NCBI RefSeq assembly: GCF_050279675.1
Contig: NZ_JBNNUK010000002.1
Location: 1 to 64,000, forward strand
Length of the DNA: 64,000 bases
Direction: 5' to 3'
Source of the DNA: Viridibacillus sp050279675
GTDB lineage: Bacteria > Bacillota > Bacilli > Bacillales_A > Planococcaceae
The notes under the pieces are model-generated. The model was not told the origin of the DNA, did not search any database, and worked only from the letters and a program-made list of their open reading frames with translations. Numbering within the stretch: the first letter of the stretch is position 1; each line of letters starts with the position of its first letter. Below, piece after piece: positions 8,696 through 17,376 of the stretch. Made by a program: the position numbers and the translations under genes.

Positions 8696-9427
8696 ATGAA
8701 ACCGTTAGATCAAAAAAGTATTATTCCATTATATCATCAACTAAAGCAACGTTTAGATGCGCGCATTAGAGGAGGTGAATGGAAGCCAGGGGATAAAATA
8801 GATTCTGAAAATCGTTTAATGGAGTTGTTCCAAGTAAGTAGAAACACTGCGAAAAAAGCGATAGAAGAATTAGTTCAAGAAGGTACATTGTATCGTGTAC
8901 AAGGAAAAGGAACTTTTGTTTCGAAACCTAAATTTGAACAATCACTAGGTGGTTTTTATAGTTTTAGTCGAGTTTTACAAGAACAAGGTCTACATCCAAA
9001 AGATCATGTGCTTGAAGTGAAGGAAGTCGAGCCATCAGCAACAGTAAGGCAAGGACTACAGCTTCCAGAAGATGAAATGGTCGTTGAAATAAAACGATTA
9101 CGCTGTGCTGAAGAAGAGCCTATCATTCTTGAATCATCATTCATGCCTAAGTCAGTTATTCAAGATATGTCTGTTTTGCATGAAGTTGGTACGTTTTCCC
9201 TTTATGATTTATTGGCTGAACGATATAACGTGATAGTTGTTCGAGCTAAAGAGGCTTTCGAACCTGTTCTGATTCGCGAGGAAGAAAGTGTACTTCTAGA
9301 GACAGAAGCCGGTAAACCTGCTTTACTATTGGAACGAACAGCGTATGATACGAATAATCGCCCAGTAGAATTTTGTATTTCAATTGTACGTGGTGATCGT
9401 TGTAGATTTTACACTGAGCTTCATTAA
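8696..9427 (+). CDS. GntR-family regulator with UTRA domain (NagR/HutC type)
   Basis: 243 residues. The amino-terminal winged helix is clear: PLYHQLKQRLDARI, WKPGDKIDSENRLMELFQVS, then RVQGKGTFVSKP. From about residue 85 to the end is a UTRA effector domain (IKRLRCAEEEPIILE, LYDLLAERY, LLLERTAYDTNNRPVEFC). NagR/DasR-type members bind phosphorylated amino sugars, in keeping with the deacetylase just upstream. No operator could be assigned. The locus therefore has at least two sugar regulators, this one and the LacI-type one, plus a PucR-type protein on the other strand. Confidence 0.88.
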   Translation: MKPLDQKSIIPLYHQLKQRLDARIRGGEWKPGDKIDSENRLMELFQVSRNTAKKAIEELVQEGTLYRVQGKGTFVSKPKFEQSLGGFYSFSRVLQEQGLHPKDHVLEVKEVEPSATVRQGLQLPEDEMVVEIKRLRCAEEEPIILESSFMPKSVIQDMSVLHEVGTFSLYDLLAERYNVIVVRAKEAFEPVLIREEESVLLETEAGKPALLLERTAYDTNNRPVEFCISIVRGDRCRFYTELH

Positions 9428-9428
9428 T

Positions 9429-9454
9429 ACTCATAGAATTTTCTATGAGTTTTT
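9429..9454 (+). terminator. Intrinsic terminator after the GntR regulator
   Basis: A 10-bp perfect stem (9429-9438 with 9441-9450, 2-base loop) is followed by TTTT. It begins right after the stop codon. As no clear promoter follows it, partial read-through into the aldolase operon is likely. Confidence 0.75.
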
Positions 9455-9502
9455 AAATAATCAAAGTTAACCCAACAACCCATCTAATAGGAGGAAGAAA
9501 CT

Positions 9503-10345
9503 ATGTCATTAGTTACAACGAAAGAAATGTTAAAAGACGCTTACGAAAATCATTATGCAATCGGTGCATTCGGTGCGCACAATTTAGAAATAATAAAAGC
9601 AGTAATTGCAGGCGCTGAAGCAACAGGTTCACCAGTTATTCTGCAAACTACTGCCAGCACATATAAATATGTAGAAATGCCATATATGATTGCAATGGCA
9701 AAAGCAGCTGCCGAACAAGCAAAAGTACCAGTAGCACTTCATCTTGACCATGGTGAATCATTTGATATTGTGATGGAATGCTTACGTGCAGGTTACACAT
9801 CTATTATGATTGATGGCTCAAGACTCCCATTAGAAGAAAATATTGCGCTTGTTCGTAAAGTAACGGCTGCCGCAAATGCAATTAATGTACCAGTAGAAGC
9901 GGAACTAGGAACAATTGGTGGTGTAGAGGATGATCTTGAATTAGAAGAATCTAAGGCATTTTTCACTGATCCGGTAATTGCTGAACGATTTGTGCGAGAA
10001 ACTGGAATTTATTCATTTGCTCCTGCATTTGGAACAGCACACGGAAATTATAAAAAGGAGCCTAAGTTACAATTTGAATTACTAGGTGAAATTCAAAATT
10101 TAACAAATATCCCTCTAGTTATGCACGGAGCATCGGGTGTACCGGATGATAGTTTAAGAAAGGCATTAGATTATGGTGTTGCAAAAGTGAACTTCTCAAC
10201 TGAATTGAAAGACATGTTCGCAGAAAAAGTTCGAGCATTTTTTAAAGAAAATCCTAATGAAAATGACCCACGCAAATATTTCATGCCTGCACGTGAAGCG
10301 CTTATTGAATTAGTAAAAACAAAGATTGTTACTCTACAAAAATGA
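9503..10345 (+). CDS. Class II ketose-bisphosphate aldolase (tagatose/fructose type)
   Basis: 280 residues, the length of GatY/KbaY/AgaY tagatose-1,6-bisphosphate aldolases. These zinc enzymes split the sugar bisphosphate into dihydroxyacetone phosphate and glyceraldehyde 3-phosphate. Zinc-binding His residues lie in ALHLDHG, GTAHGNY and VMHGASGVPDD, and the catalytic or metal-bridging acidic residues in EAELGTIGG. KVNFSTELK is the phosphate-binding end. The start has a strong AGGAGG site. The next gene overlaps it by four bases and encodes the kinase expected to supply its substrate. Tagatose specificity over fructose is inferred from the gene set. Confidence 0.88.
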   Translation: MSLVTTKEMLKDAYENHYAIGAFGAHNLEIIKAVIAGAEATGSPVILQTTASTYKYVEMPYMIAMAKAAAEQAKVPVALHLDHGESFDIVMECLRAGYTSIMIDGSRLPLEENIALVRKVTAAANAINVPVEAELGTIGGVEDDLELEESKAFFTDPVIAERFVRETGIYSFAPAFGTAHGNYKKEPKLQFELLGEIQNLTNIPLVMHGASGVPDDSLRKALDYGVAKVNFSTELKDMFAEKVRAFFKENPNENDPRKYFMPAREALIELVKTKIVTLQK

Positions 10346-11271
10346 TAACAACTATCACGTTAAATGCAGCAATCGATCAGGTGTATGAAGTAGATTCGTT
10401 AGCAGTTGGAGGTACGAATCGAGTTTCAACCATAATTCAAGAAGCGGGCGGTAAAGGGATTAACGTTGCAAAAGTTCTTAAGGGTTCTGGAGCAGACGTT
10501 ACTGTAGGTGGGTTTGCAGGTGGTATTAATGGTGAGAGAATTCGTCAGTTACTTTTGAAGAAACGTATTCCAAGTAAGTTGATTCAAGTAGAGGGTGAAA
10601 GCCGTGTCTGCTTAACTGTGCTAGATTCAAAGAAAAGTAAAGTAACAGAATTACTTGAGAGTGGTCCAGAGATTACTAAGGAAGAATGGCTATCAATGCT
10701 AAATTGGATAGATAATCAATCTAAACATGTGAAGTGGTTTGCATTATCCGGCAGTTTACCGAAAGGTTTACCAACAACGGCGTATGCTGAACTTATTGAT
10801 ATTATCAATACAAACGGTGCAAAAGCGATTCTTGACTCAAGTGGAGATGCTTTACGAAATGGTATCAAAGCAAAACCTTTTGCGATCAAGCCGAATGAAT
10901 TTGAAATTGCGACAATTCTCGGCAAAGCAACTGTAAATGAAACTAATCTACTTGATATAGGAAAGCGCTTTGTAGATGATGGAGTTGAGCATGTCTGTTT
11001 TAGTTTAGGGGAAAAAGGTGCAATTTTTGTCAATAAAGATGGTTATTTCAGAGCAGATGCACCGAAAGTAGAGGTCGTTAACACAGTAGGAAGTGGAGAT
11101 GCCTTTGTAGGTGGATTGTTATATGGATTAGCTAATGGTGAAGAACCATTAATAGCTTATAAAAGAGCATTAGCATGTGGTTCAGTCAACGCAATGTACA
11201 GCAAAATTGGTTTCATTGATTCGCAACAAGTTGCTGATTTAATGGAGCAAATTACAATCATAAAATTATAG
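10342..11271 (+). CDS. PfkB-family sugar-phosphate kinase (tagatose-6-phosphate kinase/1-phosphofructokinase)
   Basis: 309 residues, typical of LacC and FruK. It opens with TLNAAIDQVYEVDSLAVGG, has the PfkB signature-1 region EAGGKGINVAKVLKG and the ATP/anion-hole signature NTVGSGDAFVGGLLYG with the catalytic Asp. In this setting the likely reaction is ATP-dependent phosphorylation of tagatose 6-phosphate to the 1,6-bisphosphate used by the aldolase encoded immediately upstream. The ATGA overlap shows coupled translation. A 1-phosphofructokinase role cannot be excluded from sequence alone. Confidence 0.85.
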   Translation: MITTITLNAAIDQVYEVDSLAVGGTNRVSTIIQEAGGKGINVAKVLKGSGADVTVGGFAGGINGERIRQLLLKKRIPSKLIQVEGESRVCLTVLDSKKSKVTELLESGPEITKEEWLSMLNWIDNQSKHVKWFALSGSLPKGLPTTAYAELIDIINTNGAKAILDSSGDALRNGIKAKPFAIKPNEFEIATILGKATVNETNLLDIGKRFVDDGVEHVCFSLGEKGAIFVNKDGYFRADAPKVEVVNTVGSGDAFVGGLLYGLANGEEPLIAYKRALACGSVNAMYSKIGFIDSQQVADLMEQITIIKL

Positions 11272-11287
11272 ATTGGGGAAAATAAAT

Positions 11288-12304
11288 ATGTATACTTATA
11301 AAGAAATAACTGGTCAAGGCGAACAACTTCAAAAGACTCTTGAAATTGTAGAGAGTTTAAATTTAGAAATCGGAAATGTAGATCAAGTCTTATTTACAGG
11401 TTGTGGAACATCATATTACATAGCAGCTTCAGCAGCTAAATATTTCCAAACGGTGACCGGCGTATTTGCTTCAGCAATCCCTGCATCTGAATTATTCCTT
11501 CATACATCTTCATGTATAGTACCAGGAAAAAAATATTTAATCGTTGCGATTTCAAGATCAGGAACTACTTCAGAAATACTTATCGCACTAGATCATTTAA
11601 AAGGCCATGCTGACCTTAGCACAATGGCGATTACTTGTAACGGTGATACGCCGATGGCAACTGCAGCAGATAAAGTGATAGCACTTGACCATATTTCTGA
11701 AAAAAGCGTCGTAATGACTCAATCATTCTCTAATATGTTGTATGGCCTACAAGTATTTGCTGCAACACAAGCAAATTCAACTCACAATTTAAATGAGTTA
11801 AAACAAATACCTCAATTAGTTGCAGATGCATTAACAAATGAAAACTTAACAAAAGTTGTCGCTGAGGATCTTACTAAAAAACGCATTATTTTCTTAGGAT
11901 CTGGTTCATATAACGGTATTGCGAAAGAGGCAACACTAAAATTAAAAGAGATGACGCAAACAGAATGTGAAAGCTATTCTAATTTAGAATTTAGACACGG
12001 TCCTATTTCAATTGTAGACGAAACTACAGTAGTCATCTTGATGACTCAACTAGAAACAGCTGATTATGATCAAGCTCTAGTTAAGGATATACAAAGACTT
12101 GGTGGTTGTGTTCTTACTATTGGTACAACACCTGAAGGCTTTGAAGCGGACCATATTATTAAATTGACGGATGAAATTAGCGATTTAAATAGACATGGAA
12201 TTTATGTTCCTTATCTGCAATTACTTGCGTATCAACGTGCGATTCATTTAGGATATAATCCAGATAAGCCTCGTAACCTTACTCAAGTAGTTAAATTGTC
12301 GTAA
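11288..12304 (+). CDS. agaS: SIS-domain sugar isomerase/deaminase, AgaS-like
   Basis: 338 residues with two SIS domains. The first has FTGCGTSYYIAASAAKYF and ISRSGTTSEILIAL, the second FLGSGSYNGIAKEATLKLKEM followed by YSNLEFRHGP. AgaS proteins deaminate and isomerise galactosamine 6-phosphate to tagatose 6-phosphate, which is the missing step between the deacetylase and the kinase of this operon. A glucosamine-6-phosphate deaminase of this fold is the alternative. The ATG at 11288 is chosen because GGGGAA sits 7 bases before it; an in-frame TTG at 11273 overlaps that site. Confidence 0.82.
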   Translation: MYTYKEITGQGEQLQKTLEIVESLNLEIGNVDQVLFTGCGTSYYIAASAAKYFQTVTGVFASAIPASELFLHTSSCIVPGKKYLIVAISRSGTTSEILIALDHLKGHADLSTMAITCNGDTPMATAADKVIALDHISEKSVVMTQSFSNMLYGLQVFAATQANSTHNLNELKQIPQLVADALTNENLTKVVAEDLTKKRIIFLGSGSYNGIAKEATLKLKEMTQTECESYSNLEFRHGPISIVDETTVVILMTQLETADYDQALVKDIQRLGGCVLTIGTTPEGFEADHIIKLTDEISDLNRHGIYVPYLQLLAYQRAIHLGYNPDKPRNLTQVVKLS

Positions 12305-12321
12305 TTGGATGGTGAATGAGA

Positions 12322-13215
12322 ATGGAATACATTTTAGCAGCAGATGTTGGAGGCACTAAACTAGCTACAGCTTTGTTTCGCAAAGACGGGACTGTGGTAG
12401 AAGAAATCGTGATTCCAAGTGAAAAACATGACGGCGAAAAACTATTCCATTCACTAGTAGATTCTTTTAAGAATCTACTAGTGAATTCATGTGTGTACAT
12501 GGATGATGTAAAAGGGATAGCATTGGGAATTCCCGGAATTGTAGACTCTGAAAAAGGGATAGCGGTTTTTCAAAATAACCTACCTTGGAGAGACTTCCCA
12601 TTAGCAGATAGATTAGCGATTGAGTTTCCCGAAACACAGATTAAAATAGACAATGATGTGTATATGGCTACTTGGGGGGAATATACGAACCGTGGATTTA
12701 CTAAAGAGTCTATGGTTTATGTGACGCTGAGTACTGGCATTTCTTGTTGTTCGATTCATCAAGGAGAGTTTTTACGAGGTGCTGGCATGGCAGGGGAAAT
12801 TGGCTTTAGTCTAACAGACAACCTAGAGACAACGTTAGAACCTCTAGTTTCTGGTCCTGCATTGGAATCAAAAGGGCGAGAACATTTTAATAATCCTACA
12901 TTAAAATTACATGAAATGATGGAATTATATTATCAAGGTAACGATGCAACAGTCTCTATCATAAACGAAGCAGTTACTTCGTTAGCTAAAGAAGTACATC
13001 ATATTATGGTTTTTTTAGATCCGCACTGTATCGTTCTTGGCGGGGGTGTTTTTAATCATCATCCTGAGCTGATTAAGGCAGTTAAGAATGAGGTCAGTAA
13101 GTATCTTAGCCATCCATTATTAAAAGGAAAAGAAGAGCGTATTGAAGCAAGCGTATATAAAGGTGAAGCCGTATTACGTGGTGTTGCCTCAACAATAATA
13201 GAAGAAAAAAGATAA
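12322..13215 (+). CDS. ROK-family sugar kinase lacking the usual zinc motif
   Basis: 297 residues, ROK-like in length and layout: YILAADVGGTKLATALF at the ATP site, KIDNDVYMATWGEY with the catalytic Asp, and CIVLGGGVF near the end. The normal ROK zinc site (EIGH followed by CxCGxxGCxE) is absent. The sequence reads AGEIGFSLTDNLETTLEPL, so the His and all Cys ligands are missing. It probably phosphorylates the imported hexosamine, the first cytoplasmic step of the pathway. GGTGA spaced 6 bases before 12322 supports this ATG over one two codons upstream. It ends at a convergent terminator. Confidence 0.82.
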   Translation: MEYILAADVGGTKLATALFRKDGTVVEEIVIPSEKHDGEKLFHSLVDSFKNLLVNSCVYMDDVKGIALGIPGIVDSEKGIAVFQNNLPWRDFPLADRLAIEFPETQIKIDNDVYMATWGEYTNRGFTKESMVYVTLSTGISCCSIHQGEFLRGAGMAGEIGFSLTDNLETTLEPLVSGPALESKGREHFNNPTLKLHEMMELYYQGNDATVSIINEAVTSLAKEVHHIMVFLDPHCIVLGGGVFNHHPELIKAVKNEVSKYLSHPLLKGKEERIEASVYKGEAVLRGVASTIIEEKR

Positions 13216-13221
13216 AAAATT

Positions 13222-13258
13222 AACCCTCATCCATAAGTTATCGGATGAGGGTTTTTTT
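13222..13258. terminator. Bidirectional terminator between ROK kinase and MsmX
   Basis: An 11-bp perfect stem (13222-13232 with 13243-13253) is followed by a run of seven T on the plus strand. Two converging genes end here. Confidence 0.88.
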
Positions 13259-13259
13259 G

Positions 13260-14357
13260 TTATCTAATGCGACTCTTAGTTTCTTTATCAAAGAAATGAC
13301 TTTTTGAAAGATCGAATGCAAGTTTAATTTTTTGACCTGGTTGAATTAGTGAGTCAGAAGATAATCGAGCAATATATTGTTGACTATCTAATGCAGAATA
13401 GACCATTAATTCGGCTCCTGTTAATTCAGATACTTCAATATTCGCCTCAACTGTAGACTCTGTATGTTGAGCTAGTACCGATGGATCTTCAGAAATATGT
13501 TCAGGTCTAACACCGAGAATAATTTCTTTACCGTTATAGCCTTGGCTATTTAAGATTGCTAGTTTTTCTTGAGGAATTTTCAACAAGATACTTCCAGTTT
13601 TGAAGTAACCACTATCGATTTTACCTTCAAAAAAGTTCATTGCAGGTGATCCAATAAAGCCGCCTACAAATACGTTTTCGGGATTCTCGTATACATCTTT
13701 TGGTGTCCCAATTTGTTGAATTAGACCATCTTTCATAACGACAAGTCTAGAAGCCATTGTCATTGCTTCAGTTTGGTCATGTGTTACATAGATTGTTGTT
13801 GTTTTCAAACGCTTATGTAATTTTGCAATTTCAGCACGCATTTGAACACGCAATTTTGCATCCAAGTTTGATAATGGTTCATCCATTAAGAATACTTTTG
13901 CATCACGAACGATTGCACGACCTAGTGCAACACGTTGTCGTTGTCCACCTGATAATGCTTTCGGTTTACGATCTAAGTAGGGCTCAAGATCAAGAATACT
14001 TGCTGCATTTTTCACACGTTTTTCAATTTCTGCTTTTGAGAATTTTCTAAGCTTTAATCCGAACGCCATATTGTCATATACAGTCATATGTGGATAAAGT
14101 GCATAGTTTTGGAACACCATTGCGATATCGCGTTCTTTTGGAGGAACATTATTCATAGATTTACCATCAATGCTAAATTCCCCTTCAGAAATTTCTTCAA
14201 GTCCTGCAATCATACGAAGTGTTGTCGATTTCCCACATCCAGACGGACCTACAAGAACGATAAACTCTTCATCTTGGACACGCAAATTGAAATTAGAAAC
14301 TGCCGTACTTCCGTCATCATAAACTTTAAAAATATCTTCAAGAACCATTTTTTCCAT
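13260..14357 (-). CDS. msmX: Sugar ABC transporter ATPase, MsmX/UgpC family
   Basis: 365 residues, standard for the multi-importer ATPase MsmX. Walker A GPSGCGKST, Q-loop VFQNYALYPHM, signature LSGGQRQRVALGRA, Walker B VFLMDEPLSNLDAKLR and the switch His in YVTHDQ are all present, with a carboxy-terminal TOBE region (GVRPEHI). It hydrolyses ATP for carbohydrate importers that lack their own ATPase, such as the Lpl-type permease pair in this locus. The ATG at 14357 is favoured because AAGGGG is spaced 8 bases from it; a GTG three codons upstream overlaps that site. Its placement next to the operon but in opposite orientation suggests separate control. Confidence 0.92.
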   Translation of the reverse strand: MEKMVLEDIFKVYDDGSTAVSNFNLRVQDEEFIVLVGPSGCGKSTTLRMIAGLEEISEGEFSIDGKSMNNVPPKERDIAMVFQNYALYPHMTVYDNMAFGLKLRKFSKAEIEKRVKNAASILDLEPYLDRKPKALSGGQRQRVALGRAIVRDAKVFLMDEPLSNLDAKLRVQMRAEIAKLHKRLKTTTIYVTHDQTEAMTMASRLVVMKDGLIQQIGTPKDVYENPENVFVGGFIGSPAMNFFEGKIDSGYFKTGSILLKIPQEKLAILNSQGYNGKEIILGVRPEHISEDPSVLAQHTESTVEANIEVSELTGAELMVYSALDSQQYIARLSSDSLIQPGQKIKLAFDLSKSHFFDKETKSRIR

Positions 14358-14451
14358 CTTAAGCACCCCTTTGATATCTCTCTTGATATATTAAAGTTTA
14401 TCAATTTTAGCCAAAGCATCATATGTAAAATGTGCACAATTTTCTGACGTA

Positions 14452-15360
14452 TTAATTGTGCGCTTTGTCTTCACTGGCTATCAAACTTGCACAATAAGAA
14501 ACAAGGGCTCCATCAAAATACCGTACAGAAATCCCAGTGATATCTTGGAATTTTGTAAGACGATATTGAAGCGTATTTCTATGTACATGCAATTCTTTAG
14601 CAGTAACAGAAGCATTAAATCCATTTTCAAAAAAGAGCTGAACTGTCTGGAGTAATTCCATATCATACTCAATTGGTTCTAATACTTCTTTGCGGATCAT
14701 CTGTTTCATTTCTTCTGACATTTGTTCAATTAAACTATAAGGAAAAGTCTTTTCCATCGTGTATATTTGTTCAGAATTATTTCTCGAAAGTCCTTTGAAG
14801 AACCATTCTTTTTCTTTTAAAAAATGAGGAGAAAAGGGTGCAACTGTCGAATGGAATTTCCCGATATACATCTGGACTTTTAAAAAAAAATCGCTTTCAA
14901 GTGCGACGATAAAAGAAGAGAAATCATCATAGGTATGTATATAGGATGACTTCTGTTCGATAAGAACTGCATCATGTGAAGAAATGAAAATAAGCTGAAG
15001 TGCATCGTCAAAATATGCACTAACGGCTTGTTTCAAATCGGTTTCTAATCCATCTTGCTCCTTAAAATGCAGCTGAATAATACGTATATCGCTATCCTCT
15101 TGTAAAGGAACAGGTCCGATATCTTGAAGAAATTGAATCCATTTATCCGATATCGAATTATCAGTTGGTGGAGTGGGTTTTATTTCTTTAAAAAGAGAAA
15201 CTAGTAGAGCATACTCGCGATCGGATACTTCCTTTTTATCAATGATCATCCAAGTGTTAGTATGCTCGATATGGAAAATATATTTATTTTTTTCGCATTT
15301 AATAGGGCATTCGGATAATAGATCAATTGTTGGGAAAAGTGTTACTAAGTTATTGGACAC
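14452..15360 (-). CDS. PucR/CdaR-type transcriptional regulator
   Basis: 302 residues. The carboxy terminus (about 245-295) is a PucR-type helix-turn-helix: FFENGFNASVTAKELHVHR followed by NTLQYRLTKFQDITGI. The amino-terminal two thirds has no recognised domain and includes patches reminiscent of the sensory part of CdaR-like proteins. The GTG at 15360 is my preferred start because AGGAG is 10 bases upstream; an in-frame TTG at 15387 has no ribosome binding site. It lies 94 bases upstream of msmX on the same strand and may activate it. The signal is unknown. Confidence 0.75.
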   Translation of the reverse strand: MSNNLVTLFPTIDLLSECPIKCEKNKYIFHIEHTNTWMIIDKKEVSDREYALLVSLFKEIKPTPPTDNSISDKWIQFLQDIGPVPLQEDSDIRIIQLHFKEQDGLETDLKQAVSAYFDDALQLIFISSHDAVLIEQKSSYIHTYDDFSSFIVALESDFFLKVQMYIGKFHSTVAPFSPHFLKEKEWFFKGLSRNNSEQIYTMEKTFPYSLIEQMSEEMKQMIRKEVLEPIEYDMELLQTVQLFFENGFNASVTAKELHVHRNTLQYRLTKFQDITGISVRYFDGALVSYCASLIASEDKAHN

Positions 15361-15868
15361 TATTTGGATTCTCCTATCTTGAAGCAATTAGAACACACGA
15401 GTATCATAAAATGTTCTTTTCCTGCTTATGTTGTAAGTCAAGTAGATTTCATATGAATGATACTAAATGGTATAAGACAATCGAGAGTAAACGTACTTAT
15501 ATATCTATTATAAGATAAGTAACCTTATTTGACATAACTAAATTTTTGAAAATTTGCAACGATTAAAAATGCATAATAGTCATTTTCAAGTTATTTAAGG
15601 CATATCAATTAAGTCTAGGGTACATTTTAATGATCATACACTTTCTTCATTAATATGGGACTCTAAATATAGTAAGAAGCGTCATGGTTTTGACAATTAT
15701 TTCTTTAGAGAATCAGGCTTGTAGATTAACCAATTTTAACCATACTGATATTGAAAAAATAATAGTTTTATTCTCTAACAGGTGTATTGTTTAGGGAGAA
15801 ATTAGGTTGTTAATTACCGTTGAAATGGTTTTTATGTTCGATATTAACGTATGTTACTACATTGTTTA
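15361..15868. other. Intergenic region with possible short coding remnant
   Basis: No complete gene is seen. On the plus strand a stretch ending at 15724 is open for about 41 codons (NDHTLSSLIWDSKYSKK, then HGFDNYFFRESGL) without a start codon or ribosome binding site. It may be the tail of a lost gene; I do not recognise it. Confidence 0.25.
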
Positions 15869-15928
15869 GTTGATTGTAGCGGAGGGTGCTTGCCCGCTGA
15901 AGGCGAGCATCCCGTAGTGGAAATCAAC
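15869..15928. repeat. 60-bp palindromic element
   Basis: Outer arms GTTGATT (15869-15875) and AATCAAC (15922-15928) enclose a GC-rich hairpin, GGGTGCTTGCC against GGCGAGCATCCC with one bulge and one G-T pair. Its base composition differs sharply from the AT-rich surroundings. It resembles the short dispersed palindromes ending in TTGATTTCC that are common in Bacillales genomes. That kinship is from memory and needs a genome search. Confidence 0.6.
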
Positions 15929-15998
15929 CTAGCACTTTAATAGTAAGAATCTTGTTGAATGTAGTCTGTAGAAATAATAATTAATTGGAGGTATTTAT

Positions 15999-17036
15999 AT
16001 GAAAAAGGTCACGCTTATTATCGTACTATTTATCGTATCACTTACAATTTTTGCACCAACGGAAATTGCGGCAGCGACAAAGGAATTTTATATTGTAAAA
16101 GATAGTGATTATGTATCGAGTGGTATCTACTTCTCCGACTCTAATGAGCAAGCAAATCCGCTAGTTATGTTCAATCTTTATAATACTAATAATAAAGTGA
16201 AGCAAACACTTGGATTAAAGGACCTTACAGCTCAGTATAAAATAGCTTCTAATGTTGGAAATCCTATACATGATTATAATAGTTCAATCTTTACGTTTCA
16301 AAATGAGGAATCTACAGTATACTTCACATTGCCCGTCTTTCGTACTGAAAGTCTCTTTGGACCGGCAGAAGGTTACGCTTTAAACTTATATGAAATGACA
16401 GAAAATGGGGAGAAAAGGTTAGTTATAGACGATTATATTCCATCCAATACTGTCACACCGTTTATTATAATAGGATCTAATTTATTTTATGTTACTTATA
16501 ATAAACAATCGATGAGTGAATATGATTTTAAAGTATGTGATTTGAAATCAAAAGAGCAAAAGACATTACAGAAATCCGTTGATAGCTTTTGGCTACAAGA
16601 TGATGTAATTTATTTCACAAATGATGGGATGCTTTATTCAATGAATCAAGATGGCGGGGATATAAAACAATTCAAATCCATTGATTATTTATACAATGCT
16701 TTAGGTTTTGAGGCGAAAAGTTTCGGTGTCACAATAAATGGCGTCCTTATTTATTATAATGGTAGAGTAGGAAGTTATTATTATTTAGATACGATGAGAG
16801 GTAAGAGCTATAAGTTCCCAAAAATCAATTTTTACGAGGGAAATCAATACATTGACTATCCATCTCAAAGTATTATCTATACAGACAAAAAAGGCATAAA
16901 AATATACGATGGCAAAACGAAAAAAACGGTACTGATTAAAAAAACAAAGACAATTCCCTACATTCATCAGGTGAATATGGAAAGTAGAAAAATTCAATAT
17001 GTAAATGGTAGTCATTTGTATGAAATCGGATTTTAA
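15999..17036 (+). CDS. Secreted protein of unknown function, beta-propeller-like (DUF5050-like)
   Basis: 345 residues. The amino terminus (KKVTLIIVLFIVSLTIFAPT, then AAA) is a signal peptide probably cut near residue 26, and no lipobox or anchor is seen. The rest has repeated short strands ending in aromatic and Gly-Asp turns (NLFYVTYNK, DVIYFTNDGMLYSMNQDGGD, GVLIYYNGRVGSYYY, SIIYTDKKGIKIYDGKTKK), as in DUF5050-type propellers. The start has GGAGG. It is flanked by noncoding DNA and strong terminators, so it is a single-gene unit. No function is proposed. Confidence 0.7.
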   Translation: MKKVTLIIVLFIVSLTIFAPTEIAAATKEFYIVKDSDYVSSGIYFSDSNEQANPLVMFNLYNTNNKVKQTLGLKDLTAQYKIASNVGNPIHDYNSSIFTFQNEESTVYFTLPVFRTESLFGPAEGYALNLYEMTENGEKRLVIDDYIPSNTVTPFIIIGSNLFYVTYNKQSMSEYDFKVCDLKSKEQKTLQKSVDSFWLQDDVIYFTNDGMLYSMNQDGGDIKQFKSIDYLYNALGFEAKSFGVTINGVLIYYNGRVGSYYYLDTMRGKSYKFPKINFYEGNQYIDYPSQSIIYTDKKGIKIYDGKTKKTVLIKKTKTIPYIHQVNMESRKIQYVNGSHLYEIGF

Positions 17037-17062
17037 ATGAATATGTTAGATGGTTAATTATC

Positions 17063-17110
17063 ATAAAACCACAAGAAGATAATAAAAAGTTGCTTGTGGT
17101 TTTATTTTCA
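17063..17110 (+). terminator. Terminator after the secreted-protein gene
   Basis: A 13-bp stem (17063-17075 with 17093-17105) with a 17-base loop leads into a T-rich stretch. A similar arm sequence recurs in the terminator after the germination operon at 21647-21693. Confidence 0.75.
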
Positions 17111-17223
17111 CCTTTCTTGAATGCTAGTTTAGTTGAGATTTATTAAAATTAGGTTCTTCATAATGATTAAATTATTCATCATTTTAGTTTTGTATACGAA
17201 TAAACAAAATAAGTAAATAGAGT

Positions 17224-17276
17224 AAAACCCATTTTTCTCCTTATAATTAGGAGTGAAATGGGTTTTAGTTTTTTGT
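17224..17276 (+). terminator. Second hairpin terminator before the germination operon
   Basis: Arms at 17224-17234 and 17256-17266, extended by an inner CTCCT/AGGAG stem, are followed by TAGTTTTTT. It would insulate the germination operon from upstream transcription. Confidence 0.75.
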
Positions 17277-17305
17277 CGTAAATTTTAAATTTTATAGCAC
17301 ATTAT

Positions 17306-17336
17306 GTATAAAGGACTGCTAGATAAGTACATACTT
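17306..17336 (+). promoter_or_regulatory. Possible forespore sigma-G promoter of the germination operon
   Basis: GTATA at 17306-17310 and CATACTT at 17330-17336, 19 bases apart, resemble the sigma-G elements (GHATR and CATxHTA). Germinant receptor operons are known to be transcribed by sigma-G, so position and gene content agree. The spacing is one base longer than ideal. Confidence 0.5.
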
Positions 17337-17376
17337 TTGCCAAGATAAAAGTCCAATCGGAGGAGGGGAATTCACT

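Noticed and set aside
15614..15724. Open stretch in the intergenic region as a gene
   Set aside because: No start codon or ribosome binding site, about 41 codons, no recognised family.
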